A stretch of 64,000 nucleotides of DNA from Amycolatopsis sp. NBC_01480 (GTDB lineage Bacteria > Actinomycetota > Actinomycetes > Mycobacteriales > Pseudonocardiaceae), in assembly GCF_036227205.1 (NCBI RefSeq), contig NZ_CP109442.1, forward strand, positions 8,556,001 to 8,620,000, read 5' to 3'. The position numbers and the translations under genes are program-made. The notes below the pieces were generated by a model, which saw nothing but the letters and a program-made list of their open reading frames with translations, searched no databases and was not told the DNA's origin. Below, piece by piece: positions 10,091 to 19,145 of this stretch. Position 1 is the first letter of the stretch. Each line of letters begins with the position of its first letter.

Positions 10091-11329
10091 TCAGAGCTGG
10101 ATGCCGAGCAGCGCGTCGACGGCGGTGCGGATCAGCGCGGGCGCGGCGGTGTCGGTGCCGTCGCGCCGCAGCGCCCCGGCCGCCCAGGCGTCCACCGCGG
10201 CCAGTGCCTTCGGCGTGTCGAGGTCGTCGGAGAGGTGGTCGCGCAGGCGGGCGAGCACCTCGGTGGCGTCCGGGCCGGCCGGCAGCGCGACGGCTTCGCG
10301 CCAGCGGGCGAGCCGGTCCTGCGCCTCGGTCAGCAGCCCGCCGGTCCACGGCCGGTTCTCGCGGTAGTGCCCGGCGAACAGCGCCAGCCGGATCGCGCCG
10401 GAGTCGACGCCGTCGGCGCGCAGCCGCGAGACGAACACCAGGTTCCCGCGCGACTTCGACATCTTCTCGCCGTCGAGGCCGATCATCCCGGCGTGCACGT
10501 AGTGCCGGGCGAACGGGTGGTCCCCCGCGACCGCCTCGGCGTGCGCCGCGCTGTACTCGTGGTGCGGGAAGATCAGGTCGGAGCCGCCGCCCTGCAGGTC
10601 GAAGCCGAGGCCGAGGCGGTTCACCGCGATCGCGCTGCATTCGATGTGCCAGCCCGGCCGCCCGGCGCCCAGCTCCGACTCCCAGGACGGCTCGCCCTCG
10701 CGCGCCACCCGCCACAGCAGCGCGTCGAGCGGGTCCCGCTTGCCGATCCGGTCCGGGTCTCCCCCGCGCTCGGCGAAGAACTTGTTCATCGTCTCGGCGT
10801 CGTAGTTGGACTCGTAGCCGAACCGGCCGGTGGCGTTGCGGTCGAAGTAGACGTCCGGGAACTCCGGGTCGTCGGCGCGGTAGGCGCTGCCGTTGGACAG
10901 CAGCTTCGCGATCACCTCGACGATCTCCGGGATGCTCTCCACCGCGCCCACGAACTGCCGCGGCGGCAGCACGCGCAGCGCGGTCATGTCCTCGCGGAAC
11001 AGCGCCGTCTCGCGCATCCCGAGCACCACCCAGTCGTCGGAGTCGCGCTCGGCGCGCTCCAGCAGCGGCTCGTCGATGTCGGTGACGTTCTGCACGTAGT
11101 GGACTTCGTGGCCATTGTCCCGCCACACCCGGTTGACCAGGTCGAACGCCAGGTAGGTGGCCGCGTGGCCCAGGTGCGTGGCGTCGTACGGGGTGATACC
11201 GCAGACGTACATCCGGGCAGTGGCACCCGGCGCCGTCGGGCGGACCTGCCCGGTCGCCGTGTCGTGGAGCCGGAGGGGGCGGGGGGTGCCCGGAAGCCGG
11301 GGCACGTCGACGGATGACCAAGTCTGCAT
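10091..11329 (-). CDS. mshC: Mycothiol ligase MshC (cysteine:glucosaminyl-inositol ligase)
   Basis: ATP-dependent ligase that joins cysteine to GlcN-inositol, the third step of mycothiol synthesis, in the cytoplasm. The 412-residue protein, the usual MshC length, is related to cysteinyl-tRNA synthetase. It has the HIGH-like motif [10 protein letters not shown], the zinc cysteine in [20 protein letters not shown] with a second cysteine, and [10 protein letters not shown]. It lacks the anticodon-binding tail of CysS, which separates MshC from CysS. It starts at ATG 11329 ([10 protein letters not shown]) and is divergent from the P450 gene across 117 bases. Confidence 0.96.
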   Translation of the reverse strand: MQTWSSVDVPRLPGTPRPLRLHDTATGQVRPTAPGATARMYVCGITPYDATHLGHAATYLAFDLVNRVWRDNGHEVHYVQNVTDIDEPLLERAERDSDDWVVLGMRETALFREDMTALRVLPPRQFVGAVESIPEIVEVIAKLLSNGSAYRADDPEFPDVYFDRNATGRFGYESNYDAETMNKFFAERGGDPDRIGKRDPLDALLWRVAREGEPSWESELGAGRPGWHIECSAIAVNRLGLGFDLQGGGSDLIFPHHEYSAAHAEAVAGDHPFARHYVHAGMIGLDGEKMSKSRGNLVFVSRLRADGVDSGAIRLALFAGHYRENRPWTGGLLTEAQDRLARWREAVALPAGPDATEVLARLRDHLSDDLDTPKALAAVDAWAAGALRRDGTDTAAPALIRTAVDALLGIQL

Positions 11330-11446
11330 ACCCCGACTGTAAGCGTGACAGCCGTACGCTTTCCCACCCGGTGGGAGCGACGGGTGCCGGACCGGGGGGG
11401 TCGAGTCCGGTGGACACCGGGTGCCTGCACGAGTACCAACAACAGC

Positions 11447-12763
11447 ATGGCCCTGCGGACACCGTCCCGTTCCCGAACCTCGTCCCTGCCACCCGGCCCG
11501 CGGCTCCCCGTCGTCGTGCAGACGGTTTTGTTCGGTGCCTTCCGTCACGTGTTCCAGCCGCTGCTGCAGCGGCGCTACGGCAGCGTGTTCCGGCTGCGGA
11601 TCTACCCCGAGCGCAACGTGGTGCTGGTCGGTGACGTCGAGCTGATCAAGACGGTGTTCGCCGGGCCGGTGGAGACCTTTCACGCGGGTGAGGGCAACGT
11701 GGTGCTCAAGCCGGTGATGGGCGAGCATTCCGTCCTGCTCACCGACGAGCGGGAGCACCTGCGGGCACGGCGGCTGCTGATGCCGGCCTTCCACGGCGCC
11801 GCGCTGCGCGGCTACCGCGAGCTGATCACCGAGCTGGCCACGGCGGAGCTGGACCGGTGGCCCTCGGGCACGCCGTTCCGCGCGCACGACCGGATGCAGG
11901 CGCTGACGCTGGAGATCATCCTGCGCGTGGTGTTCGGCGTGGCGGAAGGGCCGCGGCTGGACGAGCTGCGGGCGCTGCTCGGGCACGTGGTCGACGTCGG
12001 CGCGCTGGACCTGTTCGGCTGGCACAGCCCGGCGCTGCAGAAGGTCGGCCGGTGGCGGCGCAACCGGGAGCGCCAGGACCGGGTGGACGAGCTGCTGTAC
12101 GCCGAGATCGCGGACCGGCGGACCGCCACGGACCTCGACGGCCGCACCGACGTGCTGTCCCGGCTGCTGTCCGTGCCCGGCGAGGACCGGCTGACCGACG
12201 CCGAGCTGCGCGACCAGCTGGTCACCCTGCTGCTGGCCGGGCACGAGACCACGGCGACCGCGCTGGCCTGGGCGTTCCACGAGCTGGCGCGCAACCCTGA
12301 GGCCGCCGCCGCGACCACGCGCGCCGCGGACGAGGGCGACGAGAAGTACCTCGAGGCGGTCGCGAAGGAGGCGATGCGGCTGCACCCGATCATCTCCGAG
12401 GTCGCCCGCCGCCTGACCGCCGACATCACCCTCGGCGGCTACACGATCCCGGCCGGGCACACCGTGCTGCCGTCGATCTCGATGGTCCACGCCGACGCCG
12501 CGCACCACCCGTCGCCCGAGGTCTTCGACCCTGCACGGTTCCTCGGCGGCGGCCCGGAAACGGGCACCTGGCTGCCGTTCGGCGGGGGCGCGCGGCGCTG
12601 CCTCGGCGCGGGATTCTCCTTGCTGGAGGCGACGATCGTGCTGCGCGAGCTGTTCAGCCGCTACCGCGTCACGGCCGCCGACCGGCGCCCGGAGCCGACG
12701 AAGACCCGGCACATCACGCTCGTGCCGGGCCGCGGCGCGCGGATCGTCGTCCACCGCCGCTGA
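11447..12763 (+). CDS. Cytochrome P450
   Basis: A 438-residue monooxygenase. The I-helix oxygen-binding motif is AGHETT, the ExxR pair is in KEAMRLHP, and the heme loop [13 protein letters not shown] supplies the cysteine thiolate. A proline-rich N-terminus (SLPPGPRLP) is followed by a short hydrophobic stretch. The ATG at 11447 is chosen because this N-terminus is typical; an in-frame ATG-less extension back to a GTG at 11345 would run into the mshC promoter region. The substrate is unknown and no dedicated ferredoxin lies beside it. It ends convergent with the VWA gene across repeat family A. Confidence 0.9.
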   Translation: MALRTPSRSRTSSLPPGPRLPVVVQTVLFGAFRHVFQPLLQRRYGSVFRLRIYPERNVVLVGDVELIKTVFAGPVETFHAGEGNVVLKPVMGEHSVLLTDEREHLRARRLLMPAFHGAALRGYRELITELATAELDRWPSGTPFRAHDRMQALTLEIILRVVFGVAEGPRLDELRALLGHVVDVGALDLFGWHSPALQKVGRWRRNRERQDRVDELLYAEIADRRTATDLDGRTDVLSRLLSVPGEDRLTDAELRDQLVTLLLAGHETTATALAWAFHELARNPEAAAATTRAADEGDEKYLEAVAKEAMRLHPIISEVARRLTADITLGGYTIPAGHTVLPSISMVHADAAHHPSPEVFDPARFLGGGPETGTWLPFGGGARRCLGAGFSLLEATIVLRELFSRYRVTAADRRPEPTKTRHITLVPGRGARIVVHRR

Positions 12764-12768
12764 GTCGA

Positions 12769-12823
12769 TGCAGCGGATGACGCTTTCCCCGCGCTCAGCG
12801 CAGCGAAAGCGTCATCCGCTGCA
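12769..12823. repeat. Intergenic hairpin repeat, family A, copy 1
   Basis: A 19-bp perfect stem (12769-12787 with 12805-12823; core arm GCAGCGGATGACGCTTTC) encloses a 17-base loop that contains its own small GCGC-TCA-GCGC hairpin. It lies between two convergent genes. Copy 2 is at 59145-59201. It probably acts as a bidirectional terminator. Confidence 0.85.
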
Positions 12824-12837
12824 GTTGCATAGTCGCG

Positions 12838-14796
12838 CTACCGGCGCCGGGTGCGGAGGTAGTCGTTGACCACGGCGGCGCCGAGCCCGTCGACGTCCGG
12901 CGCCACCACCCGGCCGCCGGAGCGCCGGGCGATCACGTCGACGAACGCCTCCAGGCGCGGGTCGTCGCCGAGCCGGAACACCGTCACCGAGGCGCCCAGC
13001 TTCGCCAGGCGGTCCACTTCGGACAGTGTCTTGTGGATGGTCCGCGGGTCCGGCGGGTAGTCGAAAACCGCCTCGCCGTCGGGTTCCAGGTGGGCCGTGG
13101 GCTCGCCGTCGGTGACCATCAGGACCACCGGCTGGGCGTCCGGGTGCCGGCGCAGGTGCCGTCCCGCGAGCAGCAGCGCGTGGTGCGCGTTGGTGCCCTG
13201 CTCCCAGGTGCCCTCCAGCCCGACCAGCTCCGGCAGGTCCACCGGCATCGCGTAGCGGCCGAACGTGATGAGCTGCAGCGCGTCGTTGCGGAACCGGGTG
13301 CTGATCAGCTGGTGCAGCGCGAGCGCGGTGCGCTTCATCGGCAGCCAGCGGCCCTCCTGGACCATCGACCACGACGTGTCCACCAGCAGCGCGACCGCCG
13401 CCCGTGAACGGTGCTCGGTCTCCACCACCTCGACGTCCTCGACGTCGAGGGTGACCGCGCCCGAGCCCAGCGACGTCGAGCGCAGCACGGCGTTGCGCAC
13501 CGTCCGCGGCACGTCCCACGGCTGCATGTCCCCGAACCGCCACGGCCGGCTGGCCCCGGTCGGCTCGCCCGCCGCGCCGGCCGACTCGGTCTCCCGGTCG
13601 CCCGTCTTGCCGCGCAACGCGTTCACGATGTCCGACAGCGCGGTCTCGCCGAGGCGCCGCAACGCCTTGGGCGACAAGCGAAGCGTGCCGTCGGCGGCCC
13701 GTTCGAACAGGCCCTGGCGGCGCAGCTCCCGTTCCAGCTCCGACAGCCGCCGCGCGTCGACGCCGGCGTCCTTGCCCAGCTGGCGCTCCAGCGACTCGAG
13801 GTCGATGTCCTCCAGCCGCGCGCCGGGATACGACTGGCCCAGCTGCTCGGCGAGCCCGTCCAGCTCGGCCAGGTCGGCCATGGCCTGCGCGCCCTCGCCC
13901 ATGCCGAGCGGGTCCTGGCCGCGGAAGCGCTCCGAAGACGTCCAGTCCTCCCCCGGCCGCAACGCCTGCAGCTGCGCGTCGAGCGCCGAAAGCTGCTGCG
14001 CCAGCCGCGGGTCGCCGAACGCCTGCTGGGTCAGCTCCGCCAGTTCGGCGCGCTGCTCGGCGGACATCGAGTTCATCATCCGCTGCGCGGCGGCCGCGCG
14101 GGCGGCGAGCACGTCGATCAGCTCGTCGACGTTCTGCGGGTTCTCGGGGAAGAACTCGCCGTGCCGGTTCATGAACTCGGCGAACCGCTCCTCGATGTCG
14201 TCGGCGCCCTGCGCGTGGGCAGCGAGCAGCGCGTTCAGGTCGCCGAGCATCTGGTTGATCTGCTCGACGTCCTCGGGCCCGGCGTTCTGCAACGCCTCCT
14301 TCATGCCCTGGAACCGCGAATCGAGCAGCTCACGGCCGAGCAGGTCACGGATCTGGTCGTACTTCTCGCGTCCTTCGGACGAGCGCCAGTCGTACTCACT
14401 CAGCTCCCGCACGGCCGCGGCGGTGCCCGGCGGGAGCGCGTCGAGCTGCGCTTCGCGGAACCGCGCTTCGTCGTCGGGGTCCGGGAAAAGCTCCCGGCGC
14501 TCGGCGGTCAGCGCCTCGCTCAGCAGCTGCTGGACCTCCTGCAGCGTGCCGTCGAGCCGGTGCCGCCGCTGGATCTCGGAACGGCGCTGCCACAACCGCC
14601 GGGACAGCTCGTCGAGGCCCGCCGTGCGCTCGGTGCCGCGCCGCAGCAGCTCCTCCAGCGCCGAACGCGGCGACGAGCCGGCCATCACCTCGCGGCCGAT
14701 CTCGTCCAGCGCGTCCCGCAGGTCCGCCGGCGGCGCCAGCGGATCCGGCCCGTCGTGCCACGGGCCGTACGCGTAACCCTCCGGAAGCTGTGTCAA
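12838..14796 (-). CDS. VWA-domain protein, partner of a magnesium-chelatase-like AAA+ ATPase
   Basis: A 652-residue protein. The first 430 residues are helical and charged (many Glu, Arg and Gln). The C-terminal 200 or so residues form a von Willebrand A domain with the MIDAS motif DTSWS near residue 470 and a later threonine/aspartate pair (VTDGEPTAH). It resembles the mycobacterial protein encoded beside the Rv0958 ATPase (from memory, Rv0959). Such AAA+/VWA pairs act like metal-chelatase or MoxR systems that remodel a client protein; the client is unknown. Its start lies 37 bases from the end of the ATPase gene, consistent with one operon. Confidence 0.85.
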   Translation of the reverse strand: MTQLPEGYAYGPWHDGPDPLAPPADLRDALDEIGREVMAGSSPRSALEELLRRGTERTAGLDELSRRLWQRRSEIQRRHRLDGTLQEVQQLLSEALTAERRELFPDPDDEARFREAQLDALPPGTAAAVRELSEYDWRSSEGREKYDQIRDLLGRELLDSRFQGMKEALQNAGPEDVEQINQMLGDLNALLAAHAQGADDIEERFAEFMNRHGEFFPENPQNVDELIDVLAARAAAAQRMMNSMSAEQRAELAELTQQAFGDPRLAQQLSALDAQLQALRPGEDWTSSERFRGQDPLGMGEGAQAMADLAELDGLAEQLGQSYPGARLEDIDLESLERQLGKDAGVDARRLSELERELRRQGLFERAADGTLRLSPKALRRLGETALSDIVNALRGKTGDRETESAGAAGEPTGASRPWRFGDMQPWDVPRTVRNAVLRSTSLGSGAVTLDVEDVEVVETEHRSRAAVALLVDTSWSMVQEGRWLPMKRTALALHQLISTRFRNDALQLITFGRYAMPVDLPELVGLEGTWEQGTNAHHALLLAGRHLRRHPDAQPVVLMVTDGEPTAHLEPDGEAVFDYPPDPRTIHKTLSEVDRLAKLGASVTVFRLGDDPRLEAFVDVIARRSGGRVVAPDVDGLGAAVVNDYLRTRRR

Positions 14797-14833
14797 TGCC
14801 GCCTCCGCGGGAAAGAGTACGTCGGCGGGTGCA

Positions 14834-16231
14834 TTACTGGCCGTACACCGTGGTGTTTTCGTCGGAGTCCTTGGCCAGCCGCCTGGCCAGGAACAGCGAC
14901 TCCAGAGCCAATTCCACCGCCGCGGCGATGCGGCCGGCGGGCTCGTCGGAGCCCACCCCGGCCCGCTGGGCGACCTCGTGCAGCACCGGCAGTTCCGGCA
15001 GCGCGGCGAGCACGTCCTTGCCCGGCACGCGCTCGCCGGTGGCGACCAGGTGCCCGTCGGCGACGGCGTCGGACAGCGGGCGCAGGTCCAGCCCGGCGAA
15101 CCGCTCGCGCGCGGTCTCCGCGACGGCCCTGCGCATCAGGTGCACCAGGTGCTCGACCTCGCGCCCCTCCTCACCCGGTTCGAACTCGATCTTGCCGCGC
15201 AGCACGGCGGGCACCGAGTCGAGGTCGACCGGACGCGCGACGGGCGGCTCCTCGCCGGTGAGCGCGGACCGGCGCAACGCGGCAGCGGCCACGGTCTCGG
15301 CGGCGGCGACCGCGAACCGCGCGGACACCCCGGAGCGCTGGTCGATCACCGGCGACTCGCGCAGGTTGCGCACGAACCGGGCCAGCACCTCCAGCAGCGG
15401 CTCGCCGACCTCGGCGACCAGGTTCGTCTCCTGCCGCACCACCGCGACCTCGGACTCGACGTCCAGCGGGTAGTGCGTGCGGATCTCCGCGCCGAAGCGG
15501 TCCTTCAGCGGCGTGATGATCCGGCCGCGGTTGGTGTAGTCCTCGGGGTTCGCGGTGGCGACGAGCAGCACGTCCAGCGGCAGCCGCAGCGTGTAGCCGC
15601 GGACCTGGATGTCGCGCTCCTCCATCACGTTCAGCAGCGAGACCTGGATGCGCTCGGCGAGGTCGGGCAGCTCGTTGATGGCCACGATCCCGCGGTGCGC
15701 GCGCGGCACCAGGCCGAAGTGGATAGTCTCCGGGTCGCCGAGGCTGCGGCCCTCGGCCACCTTCACCGGGTCGACGTCGCCGATCAGGTCGCCGACGGAG
15801 GTGTCCGGCGTCGCCAGCTTCTCGGTGTAGCGCTCGCTGCGGTGGCGCCAGGCCACCGGCAGGTCGTCGCCCAGCTCGGCGGCCCGGCGGATCGACGCCG
15901 GCGTGATCGGGTCGAGGGGGTGCTCGCCGAGCTCGGAGCCCTCGATCACCGGCGTCCACTCGTCGAGCAGGCCGGCCAGGGTGCGCAGCAGGCGCGTCTT
16001 GCCCTGGCCGCGCTCGCCGAGCAGGACGACGTCGTGGCCAGCCAGCAGCGCGCGCTCGAGCTGCGGCAGGACTGTGCGGGAGAAGCCGACGATGCCGGGC
16101 CACGGGTCGCGGCCGTCACGGAGGGCTTCGAGGAGGTTGTCGTGGATCTCGCGCGCGATCGGGCGCGGCGCGTGGCCGGCGGCGCGAAGCTCGCCGGCGG
16201 TACGGGGAAAACCGTCTGGAACAGCGTTCAC
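14834..16231 (-). CDS. Magnesium-chelatase-like (MoxR/ChlI-type) AAA+ ATPase
   Basis: A 465-residue AAA+ protein. Walker A is GERGQGKTRLL. The chelatase-type insert and Walker B-like segment is GIVAINELPDLAERIQVSLLNVMEERDIQVRG, in which a conserved DE pair is replaced by NE. Sensor 1 is VATANPED, followed by the arginine-rich DRFGAEI region. It pairs with the VWA gene downstream, as Rv0958 does with Rv0959 in mycobacteria. No BchH-type subunit or chlorophyll gene is present, so true Mg chelation is unlikely. The GTG at 16231 is chosen because homologues start there; the frame is open further upstream. Confidence 0.88.
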   Translation of the reverse strand: MNAVPDGFPRTAGELRAAGHAPRPIAREIHDNLLEALRDGRDPWPGIVGFSRTVLPQLERALLAGHDVVLLGERGQGKTRLLRTLAGLLDEWTPVIEGSELGEHPLDPITPASIRRAAELGDDLPVAWRHRSERYTEKLATPDTSVGDLIGDVDPVKVAEGRSLGDPETIHFGLVPRAHRGIVAINELPDLAERIQVSLLNVMEERDIQVRGYTLRLPLDVLLVATANPEDYTNRGRIITPLKDRFGAEIRTHYPLDVESEVAVVRQETNLVAEVGEPLLEVLARFVRNLRESPVIDQRSGVSARFAVAAAETVAAAALRRSALTGEEPPVARPVDLDSVPAVLRGKIEFEPGEEGREVEHLVHLMRRAVAETARERFAGLDLRPLSDAVADGHLVATGERVPGKDVLAALPELPVLHEVAQRAGVGSDEPAGRIAAAVELALESLFLARRLAKDSDENTTVYGQ

Positions 16232-16317
16232 CCCCTCGACGCTACTTACCGTTCGGGTGTACGTCGACGTGGAGCGACTCCAGCGTGGGCGATCGGCGGC
16301 CCCGGCCGGCAGACGGG

Positions 16318-16323
16318 TAAAAT
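16318..16323 (+). promoter_or_regulatory. -10 box for a probable leaderless transcript
   Basis: TAAAAT, close to the TATAAT consensus and rare in this GC-rich sequence, lies 8 bases before the GTG at 16332. No clear -35 box was seen. Confidence 0.4.
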
Positions 16324-16331
16324 AGGGCGTC

Positions 16332-17129
16332 GTGTGCCGTCCCAGTGCGACCCTCGCCGTCTGGTCTTCCGCGTGGCTCAACGGAGCCGCGGCTTCCGAC
16401 GATGTGCTCGACTCCCTCGAAGCCTGGGGTGAGGCGCACGACGTCGTCGCGGCCGACGCGCCCGCGGCGGAGGCGTTCGAGCTGCCGCTGGCGTTCAACC
16501 GCGCGGCCACCCCGGTCCAGCTGATGATGGCGTTGCGCGCGCAGGGCGCGAAAAGCGCGCAGCTGGTGCTCCCGGTCCCCGGCGACGTCCGCGGCCTGGG
16601 CGGCGGCGGCCCGTTCACCGAGGCGGCGCTGCGCTGCGGCGACGCGGTGGTGCTCGCCGAGCTCGGCTTCGGCCTGGTCCCGGAGCCGATCGCCGAGGGT
16701 CTGATGCGCTGGACCGTCTACTCGCTCAACGCGCCGGCCCCACTGGAGTACCAGTCGCTGCCCGACGCCGAACACGGCCTCACCGACGCCATCCGCGCGA
16801 GCGCCGGCGCGCTGCAGACCCTCGACGTGGCGAGCGACCGCCCGAGCGTGCGCGCCGAGCTGTCCGCCCACCTGCGGTCCCAGCCCCAGGTCGAGTGGCC
16901 GGCCGGGATGCCCGCGCGCTCGCTGCGCGTGCTGCAACGCGCCGAGGAGATCTCGGCCATCCTGGCCATCGCGCGCACCGACGACCCGGGCGGCGCGCTG
17001 TCCGCCTCGGCGGCGGTCCAGCGCGCCGAAGCCCTGCGTCCCTTGGCCGAGGCCGTCCGCACCGCCCGCGCCGCCGCGGTCAACGAGGCGGTCCGCGTCT
17101 TCGCCGACCAGGGCGACCGGCACCCCTGA
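16332..17129 (+). CDS. Conserved hypothetical protein
   Basis: A 265-residue protein that I do not recognise. It is alanine-rich and mixed alpha/beta, with no signal peptide or membrane segment. A glycine run (VRGLGGGGPFTEAALRCGDAVV) sits near residues 86-106 and a helical C-terminus follows. Codon use matches its neighbours. The GTG start has no clear ribosome-binding site but follows a TAAAAT box (16318-16323) by 8 bases, suggesting a leaderless transcript. It is divergent from the AAA+ gene. Its reading frame and conserved look support a real gene. Confidence 0.7.
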   Translation: MCRPSATLAVWSSAWLNGAAASDDVLDSLEAWGEAHDVVAADAPAAEAFELPLAFNRAATPVQLMMALRAQGAKSAQLVLPVPGDVRGLGGGGPFTEAALRCGDAVVLAELGFGLVPEPIAEGLMRWTVYSLNAPAPLEYQSLPDAEHGLTDAIRASAGALQTLDVASDRPSVRAELSAHLRSQPQVEWPAGMPARSLRVLQRAEEISAILAIARTDDPGGALSASAAVQRAEALRPLAEAVRTARAAAVNEAVRVFADQGDRHP

Positions 17130-17180
17130 CGCCGGGCTTCCGTCAGGTGCCCGCCGGGCGCCGGGCGGCCGCGGGGATGC

Positions 17181-17261
17181 GCCCCAATGTGGCGTTCGGT
17201 GCGCTCAACGCACCCAATGTGGCGTTCGGTGCGTCCAACGCAACCAACGCCACATTGGGGC
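17181..17261. repeat. Intergenic hairpin repeat, family B, copy 1 (duplicated left arm)
   Basis: GCCCCAATGTGGCGTT (17181-17196) is complementary to AACGCCACATTGGGGC (17246-17261). Between them the left arm is repeated: CCCAATGTGGCGTTCGGTGCG recurs at 17213-17233, so two left arms compete for one right arm. It lies between the convergent 16332 gene and ferrochelatase. Copy 2 is at 51805-51851. Confidence 0.85.
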
Positions 17262-17333
17262 GGAACAGCCGAGGCCGGGCCGGCCGAGTCGGAACCGGGG
17301 CTGCCGGGGCGGCCGGGGCTCGGACCGGACCGG

Positions 17334-18386
17334 TCAGGCGGGACGGGGCGAAGGGCGTTTCGCCGGTTCGCAGCAGCCGATCGCGCACGGGGCGCCGTTC
17401 ACTGTGCAGCCCGCGGCCGGGAACTCCGAAAGCTTGCGGGCCGGGGCGTCCTCGAGGTGTTCGCGGATCAGCTCGACCACCAGCTCGGCGAAGCGGGGGT
17501 CCGAGTCGGGCGTCGCGGCGCGGGCGAAGGCCATGCCGTGCCCGGCGGCGCGCTCCGCGGCCTCGTTGTCGAGGTCCCAGATCACCTCGAGGTGGTCCGA
17601 GACGAAGCCGATCGGGCTGACCACCACGGCTTCGACGCCCTGCTCGTGCAGCGCGTCGATGTGGTCGACGATGTCCGGCTCCAGCCAGGGCACCTGCGGC
17701 GGCCCGGAACGCGACTGCCACACCACGTCGTACTCCGCGATCCCCGCCTCCGCCGCGACCAGCCGGGCGGCCTCGGCGATCTGCTGCGAGTAGCGGTAAC
17801 CGCCGTCCGACGGCGGGCCCGCGGCCTTGTCCGCGCTCACCGGCACGGAGTGGGCGGTGAAAACCGTCCGGGTGCCGGGCCGGTCGCCGAGCCGCGTGTG
17901 GGCGGCGCGCACCGCGTCCGCGACCGCCGAGACGAACAGCGGGTGGTCGAAGAACTGACGCAGCTTCACCAAGTCCGGCGCGCCCTCGCCCACCGCGGCC
18001 CGGGCGCGCTCGATGTCCTCGTCGTACTGGCGGCAGGCCGAATAGCCGCCGTACGCACTGGTCGGAAAGACCAGCGCGCGCCGCACGCCATCGGCCTTCA
18101 TCTCGGCCAGCGTCTGCTCGACCATCGGGTGCCAGTTGCGGTTGCCGAAGCGCACGGGCAGTTCGACGCCCTCGGCCGCCAGCTGCTTCTCGACCGCCGC
18201 GATAGCGCTGCGGTTGAGCCGGTTGATCGGCGAGACCCCGCCGAAGTGCTGGTAGTGCTCGGCCACCTCGAGCAGCCGCTCGCGCGGCACGCCCCGGCCC
18301 CGGGTGACGTTCTCCAGGAACGGCATCACCTCGTCGGGCCCCTCCGGACCGCCGAACGAAAGCCATAACAACGCGTCGTAACCCAC
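17334..18386 (-). CDS. hemH: Ferrochelatase (coproporphyrin ferrochelatase type)
   Basis: Inserts ferrous iron into a porphyrin; in Gram-positive bacteria the physiological substrate is usually coproporphyrin III (name CpfC). The 350-residue protein starts [17 protein letters not shown] at a GTG and has [15 protein letters not shown], the catalytic histidine in FTAHSVP, and the acidic DLDNEA region. C-terminal cysteines ([14 protein letters not shown]) plus the one in SACRQY fit the [2Fe-2S] cluster of actinobacterial ferrochelatases. Codon 7 is TTA (18366-18368), a rare codon here. From memory, ferrochelatase follows inhA in mycobacteria; here a TetR-MFS pair separates them. Confidence 0.94.
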   Translation of the reverse strand: MGYDALLWLSFGGPEGPDEVMPFLENVTRGRGVPRERLLEVAEHYQHFGGVSPINRLNRSAIAAVEKQLAAEGVELPVRFGNRNWHPMVEQTLAEMKADGVRRALVFPTSAYGGYSACRQYDEDIERARAAVGEGAPDLVKLRQFFDHPLFVSAVADAVRAAHTRLGDRPGTRTVFTAHSVPVSADKAAGPPSDGGYRYSQQIAEAARLVAAEAGIAEYDVVWQSRSGPPQVPWLEPDIVDHIDALHEQGVEAVVVSPIGFVSDHLEVIWDLDNEAAERAAGHGMAFARAATPDSDPRFAELVVELIREHLEDAPARKLSEFPAAGCTVNGAPCAIGCCEPAKRPSPRPA

Positions 18387-18435
18387 CAGCCCATCTTGCC
18401 GCTGTGGCCGCCCCCACGGCGAGCCGGGCTCGTTG

Positions 18436-18454
18436 TGTACTGATCCATCCAAAA
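18436..18454. promoter_or_regulatory. TetR operator candidate upstream of the regulator gene
   Basis: TGTACTGATCCATCCAAAA lies 17 bases before the TetR start and matches 14 of 19 positions of a site at 19116-19134 upstream of the MFS gene. The shared core is TGTA-N6-ATCCAAAA in outline. This fits autoregulation and control of the transporter. Confidence 0.55.
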
Positions 18455-18471
18455 CGTGCTACGGTCGCTGC

Positions 18472-19056
18472 ATGCCCAGGCCACGGGAGTTCGACGAGAC
18501 GGTCGCACTGGAAGGCGCCATGAACGCCTTCTGGGCGCACGGCTACGAGGCGACCTCGACCCAGGACCTGTGCGCTGCCACCGGACTCGGCCGCAGCAGC
18601 GTCTACAACACCTTCACCAGCAAGCACGTCCTGTTCCAGCGGGCGCTCGAGCACTACACCGAGCGCGGCGCCCGCAGTCGCGCCGAAGTGCTGGAACACG
18701 CCGAAGACGGCCTCGACGCGATCCGCCGGCTGCTGGCCGACCTGATCGAGGACGAACTCGGCAACGGCCGCCGCGGCTGCCTGATGGTCAACACCATCGC
18801 CGAATTCGGCACCGCGGACGCGGAAATCACGACCAGGGTCGAGGCGGACACCACGTCGTTTCTGGCCGCCCTGACTGATTACGCCCGTCTCGGCCAGGCG
18901 GACGGCAGCATCACCCGCGACCGGGACCCGGCGGACATCGCGCAGTTCGTGCACAGCACGGTCGGCGGGCTGCGGCTGATGTCGCGCCGCGGCGGCCAAC
19001 GCCCGGCGATGGCGGCGGTGGCCGACATCGCCGTCTCCGCGCTCGCCCGTCGCTGA
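18472..19056 (+). CDS. TetR-family regulator of the adjacent MFS exporter
   Basis: A 194-residue TetR protein starting MPRPREFDETVALEGAMNAFW. The helix-turn-helix is near residues 25-45 (ATSTQDLCAATGLGRSSVYNTF). The C-terminal helices form the ligand and dimer domain, with a single cysteine in RRGCLMVNT. The ATG at 18472 begins the standard TetR N-terminus. It is followed after 89 bases by the MFS gene on the same strand. Both have a similar 19-base motif upstream, so it probably represses itself and the transporter. Confidence 0.87.
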   Translation: MPRPREFDETVALEGAMNAFWAHGYEATSTQDLCAATGLGRSSVYNTFTSKHVLFQRALEHYTERGARSRAEVLEHAEDGLDAIRRLLADLIEDELGNGRRGCLMVNTIAEFGTADAEITTRVEADTTSFLAALTDYARLGQADGSITRDRDPADIAQFVHSTVGGLRLMSRRGGQRPAMAAVADIAVSALARR

Positions 19057-19115
19057 CCGGAAACCCTTCCCGCCCAGCCCTTTCTCATCAGCGTTGATGG
19101 CACGTGGGTCCGTTT

Positions 19116-19134
19116 TGTATCACTCAATCCAAAA
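19116..19134. promoter_or_regulatory. TetR operator candidate upstream of the MFS gene
   Basis: TGTATCACTCAATCCAAAA ends just before the AAGGAGGAG ribosome-binding site of the MFS gene and resembles the site at 18436-18454 (14 of 19 identical). A repressor bound here would block the start of the message. Confidence 0.55.
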
Positions 19135-19145
19135 GGAGGAGACCC

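Noticed and set aside
14834..16231. True magnesium chelatase subunit for bacteriochlorophyll synthesis
   Set aside because: No BchH or other chlorophyll genes are in the window, and actinobacterial homologues occur widely in non-photosynthetic species.
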